A stretch of DNA of 41,740 bases from Magnaporthiopsis rhizophila (Eukaryota; Ascomycota; Sordariomycetes; Magnaporthales; Magnaporthaceae): positions 1-41,740 of the forward strand of contig PYSS01000182.1 in the NCBI GenBank assembly GCA_003049465.1, read 5' to 3'. A program made the translations under genes and the position numbers. Of the stretch, positions 39,842 through 41,740 are shown piece after piece. Each line of letters opens with the position of its first letter. The first letter of the stretch is position 1. The notes under the pieces were generated by a model. The model did not search any database. It saw only the letters and a program-made list of their open reading frames with translations, and was not told the origin of the DNA.

Positions 39842-40760
39842 TTAGTGGCCGTCCACTTTATCCTTCAGCTTTTCCAGCTTATCTGTGAGCGACAGCAAGT
39901 GACGCATCTCGACCTCCTCACAGTTGCTCGAGAGCCATTCTTGACAGCGATCTATGTCATCCTCCTCTCCCTCGAGCGGAGCGCCGGGTCCGGCTCGCTT
40001 CCAGTAGGGCTGCTCGAACCACTCGGGCCAAAAGCCGGCGTACTCCCAATCGATGATGGCGTTGATCTTGAGCGTCTCGGGATCGACTATGACGTTGTGC
40101 TGGCCCAGGTCGTTGTGGCAGAACACATAGGCACCGGCACCACTCTTCTCGGCCGCCGCCTCGGGCTTCTTGGGGCGCCAGCAGCTGTGATTCTTCCACC
40201 AGCCCCTGTGCACGCGCATGGGTGGGCAGAGCAGCTCCTGCCCCGGGACGCCGAGGTGGTCGGACCGGAGTTTCTTGAGCGTGGCGACGTGCTCCAGCAG
40301 CTCATTGGTCACGACCTGCTTCTGCTCCTCGGTCAGTTCTCCCATCGGGACCCCCGGCACGATTTCGGTGCTGAAGTAGAAGGCCCCGTCGTCCTCAAAG
40401 GTGAACTGGAAGCGCGGGAGCGGGATGTTTGTCTTTTCCCGTAGGTACGCGAGCGTCGCTGCATCATTCTTCCATCGCTGGGGCAGATTGGCGGGTGGTG
40501 TTCAGCCGAATTTGTGTTCCATCCATTCGTGCCGCCGAAGGGTGCGCTTGATGAACGAGGTCCCGACCTCGTAGTACTTCTTGTCCGCGAGGACGCCAAA
40601 ACAGCCCTCCTCGCGACACCCGCCCACCTCCCGGTGGGCGACCATACCAGCCGTCGGTCCGGAGGAAACGATACGAACAATCACCCCGAATTCGAGAGCA
40701 GTGCCCAAAGATGGGAAGATGGGCGTGCCGGTGCGCAAGCGGCGGTTGCAAGTGGGAGAG
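39842..40760 (-). pseudogene. APH-family phosphotransferase-like gene with one in-frame TGA
   Basis: One frame runs from ~40760 to the stop at 39842. N-lobe pieces are LEFGVIVRIVSS and KYYEVGTSFIKRTLRRHEWM. A TGA at 40504-40502 interrupts HKFG.TPPANLPQRWKN. The rest, DAATLAYLREKTNIPLPRF, then FEDDGAFYFSTEIVPGVPMG, HNDLGQHNVIVDP (catalytic loop) and AIIDWEYAGFWPEWFEQPYW (metal-binding Asp intact), is complete to the C-terminus. The frame has no ATG at its upstream end, so the first exon or start is unresolved; an intron or an indel near 40700-40800 is likely. The stop could come from CGA or TGG by a single transition. Apart from the TGA, all catalytic residues are present. Fungal members phosphorylate unknown substrates. 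This copy is distinct from the one at 7.6 kb, which has lost its metal Asp. Confidence 0.7.
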
Positions 40761-40978
40761 AATGTGGGTGAGACAGAGAAATCGTGAGAAGGGCATGGCT
40801 TTTAAGGGCCAGGGGAGCTCGGTTGTACAAGCAAAATGATGGTAGGCAGGTGTTTATTAGTTGGAAAACCCAGATCTCATCTCGTCTCGTCTCGGTCCTC
40901 GGAAGAAAGAAGAAACGAAAGCCTCCTGCACGTCCAACATTCCCCAGACCCGCCCGCCGGTTTGTACATGGCGGGGAT

Positions 40979-41095
40979 TGCTTACAAAGCTCGACGTCCA
41001 CTTGTCATCCAGGAACCTACAAGACAAGAAAGTCTCAGGAAAAAAAAAAAAAAAAAAAAACATGAATGCATGCACCCCTCGTCACTTGACCCTCT
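40979..41095 (+). repeat. Dispersed repeat copy B (inverted relative to 37.8 kb)
   Basis: This begins GCTTACAAAGCTCGACGTCC and ends CACCCCTCGTCACTTGACCC, with a poly-A run of ~22 in the middle. Compared with copy A there are ~5 substitutions and a missing GCAT tetramer. Confidence 0.7.
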
Positions 41096-41497
41096 GTGTC
41101 CGTCCGTGTAGGATGCTCGGTGTTGCCTGTGCAAGCGCCGAGACGTGCATAAGGAAGCGTGCACAAGGAAAAGGGTACCGCAGCCGGGCGGGCTTTTGTG
41201 TTGCCCACAGCCACAAATGTGTGGGAAAACCAGGCAGTGGCAGGCAATGCAGAACGGGCACTGGGGACTGCCCAAGCTGTTCAGCATCAACCCCATCAAG
41301 TCGGCATTCGAGAACAGCAGAGATCAGGCCTAGGCAGATGGTGTTGTCTGTTGGATCAGCTATCTTGCGAGAACCTCGTCCGCGATACTTAGGTACAAAG
41401 GGCAGTCCCAGATATCCGACAAACCAACGCGCACCAAAAAAAAAAAAAATCTTTTTTTTTAATCCCTCCTCAATGTTAATTGTTCCCATTCCAAGCC

Positions 41498-41555
41498 CAG
41501 CTGCGTGACCACCATGAAACCCGGATCATATCCCAACCATGTGACCACGCAGCTG
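41498..41555. repeat. 10-bp inverted repeat with 38-bp spacer
   Basis: CAGCTGCGTG at 41498-41507 and CACGCAGCTG at 41546-41555 are perfect complements. A GTGACCAC-like direct repeat overlaps each arm. No operator or terminator role is implied in a fungus. Confidence 0.6.
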
Positions 41556-41721
41556 TGCAACATCAAACCCCGATTATCACGTCCCAGCTACAAAGGAGCA
41601 ATTGACACGATAAAAAAACACAATGATATTGGCGCCCAAAAATGAGAATCCCAAGAGGTAAAGCGCGCGTAGAAAGGATGACCAATGGTCGGATTTCTCG
41701 GGTCCAATCCTCAGTTCTCAG

Positions 41722-41740
41722 CCCCCCCCCCCCCCCCCCC
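41722..41740. repeat. Poly-C run at window end
   Basis: Nineteen C to the last base of the window. If the window ends at a contig end, this is a likely assembly stop. Confidence 0.9.

Larger units (their letters stand above)
40761..41740. other. Repeat-rich right end of the window
   Basis: This holds dispersed repeat copy B (40979-41095), A18-22 near 41041-41060, A13 and T8 near 41437-41460, an inverted repeat at 41498-41555, and a C19 run ending the window. No supported gene. Confidence 0.5.

Noticed and set aside
1..41740. tRNA and rRNA genes
   Set aside because: I looked for T-arm motifs (GTTCGA.TC with flanking stems) and rRNA-like blocks by eye and found none I could fold; a covariance-model scan would settle it.

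Overview
This window looks like nuclear DNA of a filamentous ascomycete (Pezizomycotina, probably Sordariomycetes). The evidence is short introns of about 45 to 220 bp with GT...AG ends and CTAAC/CTGAC-like branch points, HET-domain incompatibility genes, fungal F-box and aminoglycoside-phosphotransferase-like (APH) families, an intron-bearing COPI gamma gene, and much microsatellite and minisatellite DNA. Gene density is low. Core genes lie beside repeat-rich accessory DNA.

Layout. 0-5 kb: an FHA plus protein-kinase reading frame broken by two TAG codons (minus), then a two-exon gene for a 683-residue protein with an internal duplication (plus). 5-11.2 kb: decayed DNA, holding a fragmented minus-strand frame of unknown origin, a truncated APH-like pseudogene that ends just before a telomere-like motif, a small spliced hypothetical gene, and a HET relic. 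12.2-14.5 kb: an Asn/Met-rich repeat protein (minus). 15-20.8 kb: copies of a hairpin repeat family around a possible P450 relic and an intact-looking 1000-residue ankyrin-HET gene (minus). 21.2-22.4 kb: a Cys-rich fungal family protein with one frameshift. 22.7-24.3 kb: homopolymer tracts carrying single N bases. 24.9-29.7 kb: an acidic hypothetical protein and SEC21 (COPI gamma), both minus. 30.4-31.8 kb: a fungal PD-(D/E)XK nuclease-like gene. 31.9-33.6 kb: three adjacent tandem arrays, one holding a hairpin element. 34.4-36.3 kb: a small spliced gene, a small Cys-rich gene and an RPA12-like RNA polymerase I subunit. 38.1-39.1 kb: an F-box gene. 39.8-40.8 kb: an APH-like gene with one nonsense codon. 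The window ends in poly-C.

The genes do not form a pathway or cluster. SEC21 (Golgi-ER vesicle coat) and RPA12 (rRNA transcription) are housekeeping. HET-ankyrin, FHA-kinase, APH-like, F-box and PD-(D/E)XK-like genes are families that expand and decay quickly in fungal accessory genomes. Several otherwise good gene models need a one-base correction at a short homopolymer, and two poly-T tracts contain an N, so part of the apparent decay may be assembly error.

The most unusual items are the exon-intron-like tandem array at 31.9-32.7 kb, the hairpin elements, the minisatellite filling a SEC21 intron, the Asn/Met repeat protein and the PD-(D/E)XK-like protein with an altered active-site motif. 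I did not find a clear new multi-gene system. Functions come from motif recognition by eye; no database search was run.
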